From Diphasiastrum complanatum (Eukaryota > Streptophyta > Lycopodiopsida > Lycopodiales > Lycopodiaceae): 64,000 nt of DNA. Position 1 is the first letter of the stretch. Each line of letters opens with the position of its first letter. The notes below the pieces were generated by a model. That model saw only the letters and a program-made list of their open reading frames with translations. It was not told where the DNA came from and made no database searches. Location of the stretch: positions 66,949,423-67,013,422 of the forward strand of contig CM055092.1 in assembly GCA_029204225.1 (NCBI GenBank), read 5' to 3'. Below are positions 11,078 through 22,864 of the stretch, piece after piece. A program made the position numbers and the translations under genes.

Positions 11078-12346
11078 ATGTCAGATAGAGCTGTCCGACT
11101 CGAAAGATATCGGAAACTTCGAGAAGATTTTTTCAAAAGCCTTTAGGAATCTTTTCAAAGAGGAAATTCACTTTTTTGTACTTATAACGAAGCTAGAACC
11201 TACTTTGATAATCTTCTTGTTAGTCTTGATAATTGAAGCTTCTGTTGTAGTTGAACCAAGTTATGTTGCTATAAATTCTGTTCCTGATCCGGTTCCTGAT
11301 CCAGAACCTGAATTTGAACTTGAATCTAATCTAGATCTTGAGCCTGATCCAGATCCTGAGCCTTATCTAGATCCAGATCCAGAACCAATTATGGAAGGCT
11401 CGACTCCACGTTTCACTTTAATCTCGAAGATCAAATATGATTATTTTAAAGGAACATCTTCAGATGATACTGACACTTATGTTTCGCAGTTTGAGTCAAT
11501 TACTAACTCGAACAACGAAAGTGTTGATGCTGACAAGCTGTGGATCTTTCTTGGTCTTCTGAGAAGGCAAGTGCGCATATGGTACAGCCAAGTTGAACCA
11601 GGACGTGTGGCTACTTGGTTGGTGCTGAAAAATGTGTTTTTGAACCAGTTCAAAGAAATTGGTTATTCATCCAGAGTTCTCAGACGACTCAACAATGTGC
11701 AAAAAAAAGTAAAGAATCTTTGCGAAGGTATACACAAAAAGTAAAGAATCTAACTGGAAAACTAACCGGAGTGTATCTTGTCGCGATGCAGGTCGAGTGA
11801 TTTTTGGCAGGTTTACCACAAAAAATTGATCGCTGCTGCAGACAGCAAAAGACGATCTACCAGACGAACTCGAAAGTCTAAACATGATTCCAGTGGCAGT
11901 GAAGACGAATCTAAATCTGAATCCACTTCAAGTTCTTTCAGTTCCGAATCTGATTCTAGTAATTCGTTAGACTCAGAAGCTGATGAGGGAGATCGAAGAA
12001 AGAAACAAAAGTCCAAACAAAAAGAAGATAGCAAAAGCACTGAGGACAAATTTGCAACATCTAAAGTTGAAATTTTTGAAAAAGTAATATGGCTGATCTT
12101 AATAAGAAGTTCAACGATTTGAAAGTGCAAATTTTAGAAGTTGCAAACAAAAGATCGAAAGCTTCTTTTTTGAACTCAGGAGTATGGTGTACGAAGTGCA
12201 GTACATCTGGACATTCGAAAGAAGACTGCAAATTTGTGAATGCAAAGTATATTGAAGATCCTACCACAGGAAGTGCTCCTTATATTTCAAGATGATGCGA
12301 CTACAATGTTCAGGGTATCACAGCACCAACCCAACAATCCAAACCA
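11078..12346 (+). pseudogene. Gypsy copy A: gag, truncated
   Basis: The gag start at ATG 11078 (MSDRAVRLERYRKLRED) is broken by an early stop. The conserved gag core at 11395-11744 is open (YDYFKGTSSDDTDTYVSQFE, WYSQVEPG, TWLVLKNVFLNQF). A Pro/Glu/Asp repeat precedes it. A Ser/Lys/Asp-rich tail and a first zinc knuckle (CTKCSTSGHSKEDC, ~12190) follow, partly frameshifted. The copy ends at 12346, where copy B continues with a second knuckle. At 11488 copy A keeps a CAG codon that is a TAG stop in copy B. Confidence 0.85.
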
Positions 12347-12398
12347 ACTCTCAGTAGAGCTTTCCAGTGAGGTAAGCCGGGATTCGACATATATTGTG
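12347..12398 (-). mobile_element. Small copia fragment matching 4198-4259
   Basis: About 52 bases match the RT-connection region of copia copy II, but without a 10-base direct repeat (ACCGAGATTC) present there. It sits at the truncation point of gypsy copy A and marks a rearrangement junction. Confidence 0.6.
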
Positions 12399-12403
12399 CC
12401 AAT

Positions 12404-13644
12404 GTGTTGGAAAGAGGTGTGTATTGAAAGATAACTTGAAAAGAAACGAACACAATAAAAAACAAACTCGAAAGAAAATGAACTCAAATGAAAAATGTTC
12501 GTGCACAACGGAATAAGCTATCTCCCTCTTTCCTTAAGCATGACTACGCCTATCAATTTCGAACAAAACATTAGTGATAAAAATCATGTTCGATATGATT
12601 ACGTAGCCAAACATTAAGCATCAAAACATCAGACAAATAATTTCTCACGAATTATTAGTCGCGAATTAGTCGCAAAGTGCTAGACTAATAATCAGTTGCG
12701 AAGAGCTAGACTAAATATTAGTCACGAACAACTAGACTAATAAAAAGTCGCAAAGAGCAGACAGCCAGATTAAGCAATTAGAAAGCCAGACAGAATTTGG
12801 AAAAGCATTGCAGTATTGACACAAATCTAAATGCAGAACCACAGAGCTGTAATCAGATTAAGTATAACGAATATACAGGTCAATAATGCAGGTGAGCACA
12901 AAACAATAGCAGACATAACCGCGTGCTTCACCAAGCTAATCACAATCTGTAAAGGTGATGAACATATTACTGACAATTCATCTAGAAGAAAAGAATCAAT
13001 GCACAAAGGCATCTACAATGTCTGTTTCTGATTATAAGTCGTGTTTTGTTCTATCTTTTGTTATTTGAATATTGAGACGCTATCGAATATATATATAATT
13101 TTTTCAGGTGTGCAGATGAAGAAGATACAAAAGTGGTTGTGTTGTCTGTTGGAGATCGTGGGTGACTGTTGTTGTTGTCAAATCTGATTGTACAGTGCAT
13201 GGAACGAGCGTGAGGGGGCCGCGACGTCGGGCTTCGCTAAAATTAACGCTAGTGAACAAACAATGCGACACTCTGACAAATGCCTTAAAATTGATTCGCA
13301 AGGTACCTTCACTTTTTTACAAGGGCACCTTCTGCAATTGTAGAGTAGTGTCGCATTTTTTGCCTGTCATAAATTACATGTAAAAATACAATGTCGCATT
13401 TTTTTTCCTTTTTTGCCTATTCAAATTTACTTGTAATTATGCAGACTGAGCAACTGTCGCTTTTCTGGAAGTATATTGCAAAACGCCAATGGTGAAAAAA
13501 CAACAGTGCCGGATTTTTTGCCTGTGGAAATTTTTGTGTAAAAATGCAAACTGTGGCGACAAACAGTTCAAATATGCGGACTGTGTGCAACATGAATGGA
13601 GGTAGATTAACATAGGATTTAGGAGAGTAAAAGAGATAAATTAA
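12404..13644 (-). mobile_element. LTR-like interval of minus-strand polarity
   Basis: The right end resembles the LTR junction at 2251: ACATAGGATTTAGGAGAGTA, then TTAACACCCCCCCTT, reading as polypurine tract plus TGTT on the minus strand. The interval contains a degenerate tandem array of AGTCGCGAA/CTAGACTAATA words (12655-12765), similar in style to that in the LTR at 1192-2251. The left end (TG near 12404) is an estimate. No coding sequence seen. Confidence 0.4.
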
Positions 13645-13727
13645 CACCCCCCCTTAATTAGGATCCGTGAATGCCTTGATCTTCCTATGAGTTTGTCTAA
13701 GTTGTTCCACACTTGTCGCTTTTCCAC

Positions 13728-15530
13728 TCAATTACTTACTTCTAATGTTCTTGTGGCTTGAACAATTTCTTTCCAAATTCCGTATCTGACACTAGATTCT
13801 TTGCATGTGTGATTGGATAAGAATCTTCTTGCTTTAGCACCTCCAATTGATGGCTTATTAGGAACATTTCCTTCTTCTTTTTTGGAGAGTCTGTCACTTT
13901 TTTCAATGGTGACATTCCTTTTATGTAGTCCTACCTTTGAAAGAACTTCTTCCAACCTTAATAGCTGCTTAGTCACAGACTCTGGTTTTGAATTCCATGC
14001 AAGGAGAATATGCAGATAAATAAGTTTTTCAATAATACGAACCTCGGCATGCAATGTGCATATGTGAACATGTTTTGATGGAATTGATAGCACACTTTTT
14101 GTATTTGGATCTTCTGCTTCTCGTGTTGAGCCAGTGTTTTGTCATCCCAAATTCATATTATAGCAATCCTTCATGCAACAAAGACATGAATGCTTTGATG
14201 TTGTCCCATGAGAGACATTATACATACATTTCAATGTTTTCAAATCGCCTACAAGGTGCCACTAAATTTGAAAATTTCCATGGTTTTCGACTGTAAATTT
14301 CTCACCCTCCAAGTGTCTTTTTATAATCTCGCCATAATTTGTATGTGAAAATATCCATGAAAGTATTTTATGGTCCTCTTTCATGACATGTAGAGAAGCA
14401 AGTAATTCATCACATGTTAATAAAAAAAACCGATGTATTCAATGTCTATAATGATACTTGAAAAGAAAATTGAAAATTGAAAAGTATGTCTGGAATGCCG
14501 CCAACCACCATATGTGATTTTCAGATTGAACACTAAACCTTTGGTCATCGGTATCTAAAATTTTGTTCATCAAAGTGACACTCACTCGTTCCAAATTTTG
14601 ACCTTTGATAATTTCAGATTCATCTAATTTCATTATAATAATAATCTTTTCATTTACTTGATGTTCATCTAGTTTATAGAATCGAGTAATATATTTTAGA
14701 ACATTTTCAATATCAAGGAAAATATTATTGCAATCGTTGTAATTGAGCTCACGACATTCTAATTTGTATAAATCAATTATATAAGGTGGTTGGCCAACTA
14801 CTTTGAACATTTCGTCATTATAATAATTTCTTGCTAATCTTACCTGATATGGACGAGGAATATAAGTTTGTTTCACCGTCACTTGAGAAAAGGCTTCTTT
14901 AACTATTCTAAAAAAAGTAAAATAAACATTTTTGCTAATTCCAGAATCATCACACGCACCTTGTATCAGATTTGCATCCAATTAAGTTTGAACCTTATTC
15001 AAAACAGTCTCTGCAATTTCTTTTTTCATTTTTTCAAACCGAGCATTTTTTATCATTGTCTTTGCTGACTTTCTCGGTAAAACATGACTTAGAGATTCTC
15101 CAATGCATGAACGATCTATTAAATTTATAGTTCTTTGCCACCAAACATGATCTGCAACAAACATATATAAACTTAAATTATGTTTAATAAATTGATAATG
15201 CAAATCCAACTTAAATGACAAATACAAATCAAATAAACAGTTTATAAGAAAACATACGTAAATGCTCGAATCCTTCTTTTTTTTTGTGATTGCCACTATG
15301 TGAAGATAAGTCATCAATATTCTTCATTAGTACTCTCTTTCTTTTCCTTTTCATCATTGCATTTTTTTAATAACAAATTTTAAATTGTCAGATCGCAACT
15401 TCTGCAAGGATTCTAACATTTCTTTGTTTGGGCCCCAAAGAGTTGTGATTGTAGCATTCAACTCTGATTTAGCATGCTTGAGTGCATTTTTTTCAGCACT
15501 AGCATGTTGCGCATAATGAAGCAATCGTTA
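13728..15530 (-). pseudogene. Broken intron-containing gene of unknown function
   Basis: Three minus-strand blocks form one gene remnant. The first (about 15530-15359) is a coiled-coil-like stretch (HASAEKNALKHAKSELNATI) ending in a frame change. The second runs from ATG about 15354 to a donor at 15258 (C|GTATGT), then an intron 15152-15257 ending TTGTTGCAG, then WWQRTINLIDRSCIGE onward. An in-frame TAA follows (about 14982) and the frame stays open to 14439. Downstream pieces show GDLKTLK and a CLCC pair near 14175-14265, and SKHVHICTLHAEVRIIEKL near 14000-14080. The arrangement recalls, from memory only, a multicopy uncharacterised protein family of invertebrates and fungi; a transposon origin is possible. 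Identity is not established. Confidence 0.5.
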
Positions 15531-15691
15531 ATTTGAATATTGCAATTTCTAGCGTACCTTACTTTTGTAATGTTTATGTCGTGCTAAAAAATCGTTCCGC
15601 CTCATATTTCACTGTAAGCATACAAAGATTTCAAAAGTGCTCATTGTACTCTCGCTTCAGTTTTAATGCTAAGGCCCTCACTTTGGGCAAT

Positions 15692-15716
15692 GGACTTCAC
15701 ACTAGAGGTGAAGTCC
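15692..15716. promoter_or_regulatory. Perfect inverted repeat upstream of petM
   Basis: GGACTTCAC and GTGAAGTCC form a 9-base perfect stem with a 7-base loop, about 300 bases upstream of the petM 5' UTR intron. It could be a protein-binding dyad or chance; the sequence shows only the symmetry. Confidence 0.4.
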
Positions 15717-15789
15717 CCTTTTGTAACACGAGAAAGCACCTATACATAAGGATGTATGGGGCTTTACTGAAACCAGCCTAACAGCGCCC

Positions 15790-15886
15790 CTTATCTTCGA
15801 ATCGCATCATTTTTTCCTTTTCCCTTCTTCCTCTTTTAAACTCGAGCCAACTGGAGGCATCCATCCATATATCTATCTGCCTTATC
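15790..15886 (+). promoter_or_regulatory. petM proximal promoter / 5' UTR with GATAAG boxes
   Basis: Two CTTATC words (15790-15795 and 15881-15886) are reverse complements of GATAAG, the I-box core found in light-regulated plant promoters. A pyrimidine-rich CT leader follows to 15990, typical of plant nuclear genes for photosynthetic proteins. No convincing TATA box was placed. The transcription start is unknown. Confidence 0.3.
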
Positions 15887-15990
15887 CTCTCAGCCTTTTA
15901 TCTCCTCCTCTGCCTGCTTGGTGCGCACGCACGATCCTGCCCGCTCCCTCTCCGTCCCTCCTTGCCATCGCCCATCTGCACGAAGGTCAG

Positions 15991-16369
15991 GTAATTCAGC
16001 ACAAACAATCGCAAACTATCCCAGTAATGCAACAGATTAAGGTTGTTTGAGGAATTCCATTCATCTCATGCATTAGCTTTTTCTGTTGTCTGTCATTTGA
16101 CCAATTTTAATTGCAATCTCTTTGAGAGTAAGGCAGCTTGGAATTTTCGCATGTCTGTTCCAAAATGATCTGATCTGATATTTGCTATACCAACAAAGTA
16201 ACAATCATGAAATAGCACGATAAGGCATGAACTGCCCCTGTGCTTCTGGTCAGTTATGGATATCAGATAACTTGAGTTAGGAGAAGCCATAGCTTAGACC
16301 TCGCATATAAGTTATTGCAATTATTGTGGTTATTGCTCACTTGTATTATGGTTATATTATTCTTGACAG
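15991..16369 (+). other. Intron in the petM 5' UTR
   Basis: A donor CAG|GTAATT at 15991 and an acceptor TATTCTTGACAG ending at 16369 bracket a 379-base AT-rich interval. The ATG of petM lies 14 bases into the following exon. The open frame reads back into the intron, so an N-terminal extension starting at about 16315 is formally possible. It would begin with a hydrophobic stretch rather than a transit peptide, so I prefer the 16384 start. Confidence 0.6.
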
Positions 16370-16383
16370 CTTCAGAGGGAAGG

Positions 16384-16758
16384 ATGGCAGCGACCGCTGC
16401 AATTCATAGCTCTCTCAGTATCTCTACTGTGGGTTGTGCCAGTGGCAAGAATACTTCGACTTCTGTGAAGGCCAGAAAAACCAGCATGCGCTCTCTTAAT
16501 CTTTTTGGTGGGTTGAAAGCTCAAAACAAGCTGATTACTTTAGGCAGCTCTGAAAGCACAGAACAGCAATTTGCACAGGTGAGAGTAAAATGTTTTGCCA
16601 AGTCTGCTAAAGGAAAAGGGGGTGCTGCAGCCTTGAAGTGTGACATAGCATCGGAAATATTCACAGTGGTTCCCATAATGAGTGGTCTGGTTCTGATTGG
16701 AGTGGCATTAGGGTTTGTGTTACTGAGAGTTGAAGCAGCAATAGAAGAATCTGAGTAG
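16384..16758 (+). CDS. petM: Cytochrome b6f complex subunit 7 (PetM), chloroplast precursor
   Basis: The 124-residue product is a chloroplast precursor. Residues 1 to about 85 are rich in Ser, Thr, Ala, Lys and Arg with almost no acidic residues, as in a stromal transit peptide. The mature part holds one membrane helix (about residues 95-115) inside the family-typical stretch ASEIF...LIGVALGFVLLRVEAAIEESE. PetM is a small single-helix subunit at the periphery of the thylakoid cytochrome b6f dimer, which passes electrons from plastoquinol to plastocyanin. The short acidic tail after the helix is characteristic. The coding part is one exon, ending TAG. Length fits plant nuclear PetM precursors. 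Identification rests on the conserved helix and tail. Confidence 0.9.
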   Translation: MAATAAIHSSLSISTVGCASGKNTSTSVKARKTSMRSLNLFGGLKAQNKLITLGSSESTEQQFAQVRVKCFAKSAKGKGGAAALKCDIASEIFTVVPIMSGLVLIGVALGFVLLRVEAAIEESE

Positions 16759-17728
16759 ACAAGTAGTCTGGGGGACATTCTTATTCAGTTATGTAAAAGC
16801 AATGCCATTTATTTACATTCAGTCTATTAATTGGAACAAACGTTTTTCAAATTCAATCAAAGCATATGTATAGATCTTGAAGGTGGCGTTTCCTCCAAGG
16901 ACGGTTTAGAGAAATAGCTATTGAGTCATTGAGCTACCTGCCTACCAATTGTTGTCCATAAGAGTTACCCTGGTTAATTTTAATTTTCGCTTTTCATAGT
17001 AAATGTGACATTATGTGGCCGAGCTAAGTGATAATCAATAATTGGTGATAGTAGTTTTTAGCTTTGTCGACGTAGGGGTAAGCTATTGTGGCTATCTGCT
17101 AAAATTTGAGGTGTCACTTCTAGGTGAGGTTGAGCGTTGAAACGAGTTCTTCTGATTCTCTAATTGTTAATTGTTCTAAAATGCATTGTTTGTTTTTCTT
17201 TTTCTAGGTCACAAATATGTAATTTTTGAAAACATGTACATAAAATTATTGAACATTATGTAGTAAAAGTTGTATTGATCTGAATGAACTTGCCTCAATT
17301 CCTTTGTTGCCTTTTCAAACTTTGATGGCATCTTCATATTATTGGGTAGCAAGTGAAGAGGTTCTATTTTGCTTGAATATGATGCTTGGATGCCCCTTTG
17401 GAATCTATTCGACAACAATTCAAGTCTCGAGTCTCAATGGATGATTTGTTTGAGTTGGTTAGGAGGACTTCCTCTCCTCTAAACTGAGGTTAAGGCTTTC
17501 ATTTTAATTCACGATGCTCAATCCACAACACAAATGAGGACATTAAGAGAGAAAAAAAAATGGATCACAACTTAATTAAAGTGTTTACTACCTAGTGTCA
17601 CCCTTGGATAGTTGAAGCCTATGCATCTTAGTAAAAATTATCATTTGTTCTCTTATGCATAGAATTTTTTTTTGAGTCTTTCAAATTATGAGTGGATCAT
17701 TTTCAAGATAGATAAAGCCACTTTTGAT

Positions 17729-17732
<4 letters not shown>
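16759..17732. other. petM 3' flank and AT-rich spacer
   Basis: Directly after the stop is the likely 3' UTR, with AT-rich sequence to about 16860. The remainder has no convincing coding sequence. A weak 69-codon minus-strand frame (17209-17418) was examined and not accepted. Confidence 0.5.
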
Positions 17733-17781
<49 letters not shown>

Positions 17782-17797
17782 CACACACGCACACATA
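17733..17797. repeat. (CT)n followed by CA-rich tract
   Basis: About 23 CT units (17733-17779) followed by CA-type repeats to about 17797. Confidence 0.97.
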
Positions 17798-18337
17798 CAC
17801 ACCTCAAGGCTTTTGCTTCCCATCTTCCTTTATCCCATTAGAAAAACACTCAACTAAGAAATTGTATGGGTGGGTGGGTAACTATCCAGCCATTTACTTG
17901 CTTAAAAGGTTTTTGACAAAAATGTGTTCATGTGCCTAACTCATCATTATGACAAGAATTACGCTATTGATTACATATAAACATTCATATTGCTGAGATG
18001 AGATAAATATTCCAATCACAATATCCATCAATTAACATTGAGATTCATCAAAAAGCACACGAATCATCATAAATACCACATTAGATTAGAAAATGCATGT
18101 TAGTTCGGCACTTGAGATCTATTGTAATTCTTTAGGCACACAATCAAAGAAACTATTTTTGTCAAATTTCCCAATGCTCCAATCATACAAACCTTGTCAT
18201 TGGTAATTGCTTGATCAATCCAATTTCAATCTAAAAAATGAGCATTCAAAAAGGTCAAATTTTCTTTAACAAGATCAATGCAACCTAAAAACTACCTATA
18301 GACATGTTGTTTCATTTACAATGTAAATCTCACTAGC

Positions 18338-18341
<4 letters not shown>
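17798..18341. other. AT-rich spacer
   Basis: No coding, RNA or element signal that I can support between the two microsatellites. Confidence 0.5.

Positions 18342-18390
<49 letters not shown>
18342..18390. repeat. (GA)n microsatellite
   Basis: About 24 GA units, ending shortly upstream of the possible gene fragment at 18481. Confidence 0.97.
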
Positions 18391-18394
<4 letters not shown>

Positions 18395-18480
18395 TGGTCA
18401 ATGATAGACAAAAAAAGTTTTGTCTATTCTCATTGGTCCACGTTTGCCCTAAAATGTATTTGAAGGGCATTTGAAGTGCA

Positions 18481-18956
18481 GTGAAAATGGGTTGAAAATG
18501 ACGTGCAAAATGAAATCTCTTTCAGTTTTGCCAGATGAACTATCTGAGGTGGGAAAGAGTTTAGACAGCGAGGATACAATAATTCCCTTGTTCAAGGAAC
18601 CTCAGCCTCCTGCTAGTGGAAAAGTAGGCGACACAGGAGAATTTGCTGATGTCTTGGTTCAAGATTACAATGTAGTAACAATTGTCGAGGAAATTGTGGA
18701 AGAGGTGTCACTTGAAAGTACAGTGGCTACTCAAGAAAAAGCAAAAGAAAAAGATGTAAATGATCTCGATGATTTTTGGGAATAAAAAATTCTCTTTTGT
18801 TTTAAAAAATAATTGCGTTTATATTACAGAGAAAGCTAACTAAATCTCTACTGAATTCAGGCCGAGGAATTTGGATTGAATTGCTTAGCTGAAGAATTAC
18901 TCGAGCTTTCTCTTACTCCTTCTGGGATTCTTACAGTACTGGTTGAATGATATATA
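18481..18956 (+). pseudogene. Possible two-exon gene fragment, acidic product
   Basis: An acidic, protein-like open frame runs from an acceptor-like TTTGAAGTGCAG at 18480 (first ATG 18498) to a stop at 18783, ending NDLDDFWE. A donor-like GAT|GTAAAT near 18758 could splice in phase to an acceptor CTGAATTCAG at 18860. That would give a second exon of 31 codons reading AEEFGLNCLAEELLELSL onward to a TGA at about 18954. The composition (Glu/Val/Leu-rich, few Cys) looks coding, but I recognise no domain and see no upstream exons. It may be the 3' end of a lost gene. Confidence 0.3.
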
Positions 18957-20160
18957 ACGTCTAAAGACGACATACATTGTTTCTTTCATCTGTTTTCCTC
19001 TGAAAGTTTTTAATTTAACTGCTTCAGTTTCGGAATTACGATTTCTTTTCCAATGGGCAAAAATTTAGCATTTGCGTAAGTGCTAAGGGCCGTAATTTCC
19101 ATCAGGTTGAATTGCGTTCAAGCATCAAAATCCTTATAGATTGCAGTCCTGCGATTGGCCTTTGGTAAGTAGGCGCGGTGCTTTAGAACTTTGAGTGTTT
19201 GTAGGAAACTTTACTGGTAATAAGGCACAGTGAAGTGAAATTTGACATTGCTTGTCAATGTTTTCGCAACTTCAGGAACCGGTATTTAGTCATGGCCATG
19301 AAAAGATCAGGTCTACATCATTTTCAGAGAAACTACGAGCAAATATCTCTAGGCCTATCGGGATTCAGCAAGAACAAGTAGCATCTCACGTACATTATAA
19401 ATGCAAAGCTGAATGTACTATCAACGTCCAGTCAGTGAAAGCATCATACTTTCTTTCTGGCCTCTAGTGTACTTATAACTTTGGACAATGGATTGTGATT
19501 CGTGAGTTTGTGATTGATCCAGAGCTTGGTAGCGTGTAGGCACTGACTACCTTCTTGCGGCCTTGCCTATGATTGAATTGCCGAAGTCTCTAAACAAGCT
19601 TTGATTATTTCAACGAGATCGACACAAATCTGCTGATGAATGTTACAAATTACATTCAAAACCTTTCGTTCAAAACAACTATGAATCAAATAGTTGTCAG
19701 CAGCCATCGCTAATTTCCAATATTAAATCTTCAACTTTATCTCTTGTGACCCCACCAGTAGGAACTTTACTTCGTCTGCATCTTGTACGTTGTATTATTA
19801 GGAAAACGTACCATCCTATCTTTATCGTACGCATTGCGCATAAATTGATAATTCCATTCTGTGAATTTACAGACGTAATAACGCTCACACAATTTTGACT
19901 CTCATTCGTATCATATTCAAGATCACTGAAATTTTCATTACACGGAACTCAATCGATGAACTTATGAATATGCAATGCATTGTGCTCACGTGTCCTTTGT
20001 ATTTTGGGATCACCTTCAGGAGCATAATGTTCATCCAATTTTTTCTCTCTTAGGATTCTGTCATTCTCTCTCCTCTCTCCGGTGAAATGCACGTTATCTC
20101 TCCTCTCTCCGGTGGAATGTGCATGTGCTATGTGACAACCGTCATTGACTGTCCACATCC
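18957..20160. other. Spacer without supported genes
   Basis: Several short open frames occur, for example 19252-19467, where an acceptor-like TTCAG precedes about 70 codons. None has a recognisable motif or a matching partner exon. Two copies of TCTCTCCTCTCTCCGGTG(G/A)AATG occur near 20068-20118. Confidence 0.4.
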
Positions 20161-20164
20161 ACAT

Positions 20165-20520
20165 TCTACCACAAACGTAAAAAAATTTGCAAATAAAAAC
20201 GGCAAAAAACCGAAAAAAATAAATAAAAAACTGGTCCACGTGTACGGTCGTACGGTACGGCCAAAAAACGGAAAAAAAAAAAAAAGAAACCTTCGCACAA
20301 TGGCGTTACGTAGGGGAAGGCCCTAAGCCCTCGGGCCTTCCTTGTTGGTCGGGACCTGCCCTCGGGCAAGGGCCCTCCCAGCAAGGAATGCCCTCAGGCA
20401 GGGATTCCCCCCACGAAATTTGTGTATATTATACATTTTGTTTATTTTACCACAAGGTATTCAACACGAACAGTACGGTGCACCTTTACCACACCGTACA
20501 TGAGAGACTAGTCACTAGAA
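20165..20520. repeat. GC-rich island with TACGG/CCGTAC and CCCTCGGGC words
   Basis: In otherwise AT-rich DNA this interval has poly-A flanked GTACGGTCGTACGGTACGG (about 20241), repeated CCCTCGGGC/GCCCTCAGGC words (20324-20405) and mirrored CCGTACATGAG near 20502. TGTACGGT (about 20240) and ACCGTACA (about 20501) are inverted relative to each other, so a small nonautonomous DNA transposon is possible. No coding potential. Confidence 0.3.
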
Positions 20521-22820
20521 TAACATCAGATAAATTAGAACCAATATCTTAGATTCTTAGTCGTGCAAGGGTTAACAACAGTTTCCCATCATAATTCTAG
20601 GTGTAGAGTGAAATTCTAGTCCTCTTTCTGATCATATATGCATAAAGGTTAAAATCTATTGTAAAGTGACCAGGAGCTAAGTTGCTTCGGCGTTCGGACT
20701 GGGCTCCAAGAGACTAGAGACTTCAGTGCTTGCTAAAAGCTTTTTTTTGAACCTAACCAAAACCTATTAATTTTTTTTTTGTAGGCTTTTTGACAACTCA
20801 TGGGCCAAAAGTCTACGATTTTATATGGAAAAGGCTTAAACAAAAAAAAAAACTTTCAAGAAGGCTTTGATAAAAGTTTGGCTCATTGTTCGGTAAAGTC
20901 AGCAAGTATAAGAATGAAATCGACATCTTTTTTCAAAAATCGACTATGTAAAAAAATTATAAGAAATTAACTTTTAAAAAATCAACAACATTTTTTAGAT
21001 GCAAGCAAAATTCTGTTTAATGTTTGCAAATGCAAGAAATTTTTGTGTAATAAAATAGGTGGATTCATATAAACCTTATGTTACATAGCTTTATTAAGCC
21101 GATAAAATTAGTTATTAATGTAAATTTGTAATATTTTGCCGGAAGCAAAATTGAGATGCAAGATTCAAAAGAAAAGATTTTTGAAAAATCAACAGCTTCT
21201 AAAAGACCACAAGAAATTAGAGTGATGCAATAAATGTTAAATTTTTACATTAATATTGATGAATAAATACTTGTATGATTTTTGTATTTTAAAAGAATTA
21301 AAATGAAATGCATTTGTGACCACTTTATTATGGGAAACTCAAATAATGTATTAAAGCTTAGAGCCATACTAATCATTTCTAAAACTTTAAATAAAAAAAA
21401 ATTATATGAAAATAAAAACCTATAAATTAATTTTTGATAGGCTTAGAAAGTGTAAGTGCTCAAAGATGTAGGTTATGAGAACCTATAAAAAAAAATTAGT
21501 AGGTGATTTAAAAATCTTGGTAATCTTTTTTCAATAGATTATAGGTTTTTGGCAAACATTCTAGAGTGCATAACTTTAGTGTACAGTGTACAATGTATAC
21601 TTTGTTCAGTGGACATCAATTTTGCACGAATTATTGTATTTATGATCAAGTCACAATACATATGCAGCGCATTGAAGACTGAAGAAAGTTGAAACGTACT
21701 AATCGCAATATACAAGATATTGTAAAACTAAAGGTTTCGAAACTTTCGATCTAGCTCTAATCAGTGACACGGGAGTATCCGAGTAAACCCATTCAAAATA
21801 AGCTATTTTTAGTTATGAATTTCAGGTTTTAAGATTTCATAATATCTTGCGGGTTTTTTAGAGGATTGATTTGAAACTTTTTATAGGATAGGTGATACTC
21901 AATAACCCAGTTCCCAGAGGTAATGGAGATGTTTTTGACAGTTTTGTCCTCTCGAAATGTTCATGCGATTTTTGTGATTCTTTCTCGCACAAGCTCATTC
22001 AGGTTAAAATTACTTTATTGATTGTTCTTTTGATACAATATGTCTGACGGTTGACCAGAAGAAAACAGAGTCACAGACAGTGTCCACTGTCCACTGTCGA
22101 ACACAGCGTCCATCTTATTGATATTTGAGCCATGATAGTCTTGAAACTTAAACCTGAAAAGGCTAGGCTCTAGCCGTATTCACTAGACGCAACTTGCTAA
22201 AGACAATTGTACTTGCAAAATTGACATAGTACATACCGTTTGCAATAAAGTTTCATCGGTCCACGAGTGTGGATTATTCGTTGACGGATCCTTTTCTGAG
22301 TTTTCTCGCTTCTTAACCTCTTAAGAGTCTTAAATGTAGATTACACGCTTTTTTTTGATTAATTTCTCGGCATTTCGACCAAATCTATAAGTTACGATCT
22401 TACGATGGACAACCAGACGAGTATAACGGTTAACCATATCTTAGTACAGACTACAGACAACATGTGCTTACGATACTCATAGCCAACGAAGTTTGAACGA
22501 ACTATCAGGCTTCCAACTTCCAAGTTCCACCGAAACTGAAAATGATATTGTTTCTCCTGTATCTGGTACTCCGGCATGTTGCAAACTGCGGTGAGGTGTA
22601 TTCGTTTTCAAAATGTAACTGGTGGCTGGTTAAGGTATAAATTCTGATTGCAAGCATTATAATTTATTTATGCATGCCATTTATAATCAGTATTCCAGAC
22701 TTCGTGTAGCAAGAAAAGCCTACAGAATCCAGATTGAAAACTCATCCCAAATATCCAGATGTCTATGACGGCTTGCTTCAACTGTTAGATGATTCTCAAT
22801 GTTTTCGCCTTTACTTAGTT

Positions 22821-22864
<44 letters not shown>

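Noticed and set aside
11667-12267. Minus-strand Ser/Leu-rich frames opposite gypsy gag, also seen opposite copy B
   Set aside because: They mirror the Ser/Lys/Glu-rich gag tail; their presence in both copies only reflects shared sequence.
15533-15781. 82-codon plus-strand frame upstream of petM
   Set aside because: Overlaps the promoter region and opposite-strand pseudogene; no motif or splice link to petM.
17209-17418. Minus-strand 69-codon frame that loosely resembles a copia linker
   Set aside because: No copia motif can be aligned with confidence and the neighbouring frames show none.
19252-19467. Plus-strand 71-codon frame with an acceptor-like site before it
   Set aside because: No start context, partner exon, domain or composition that separates it from chance.
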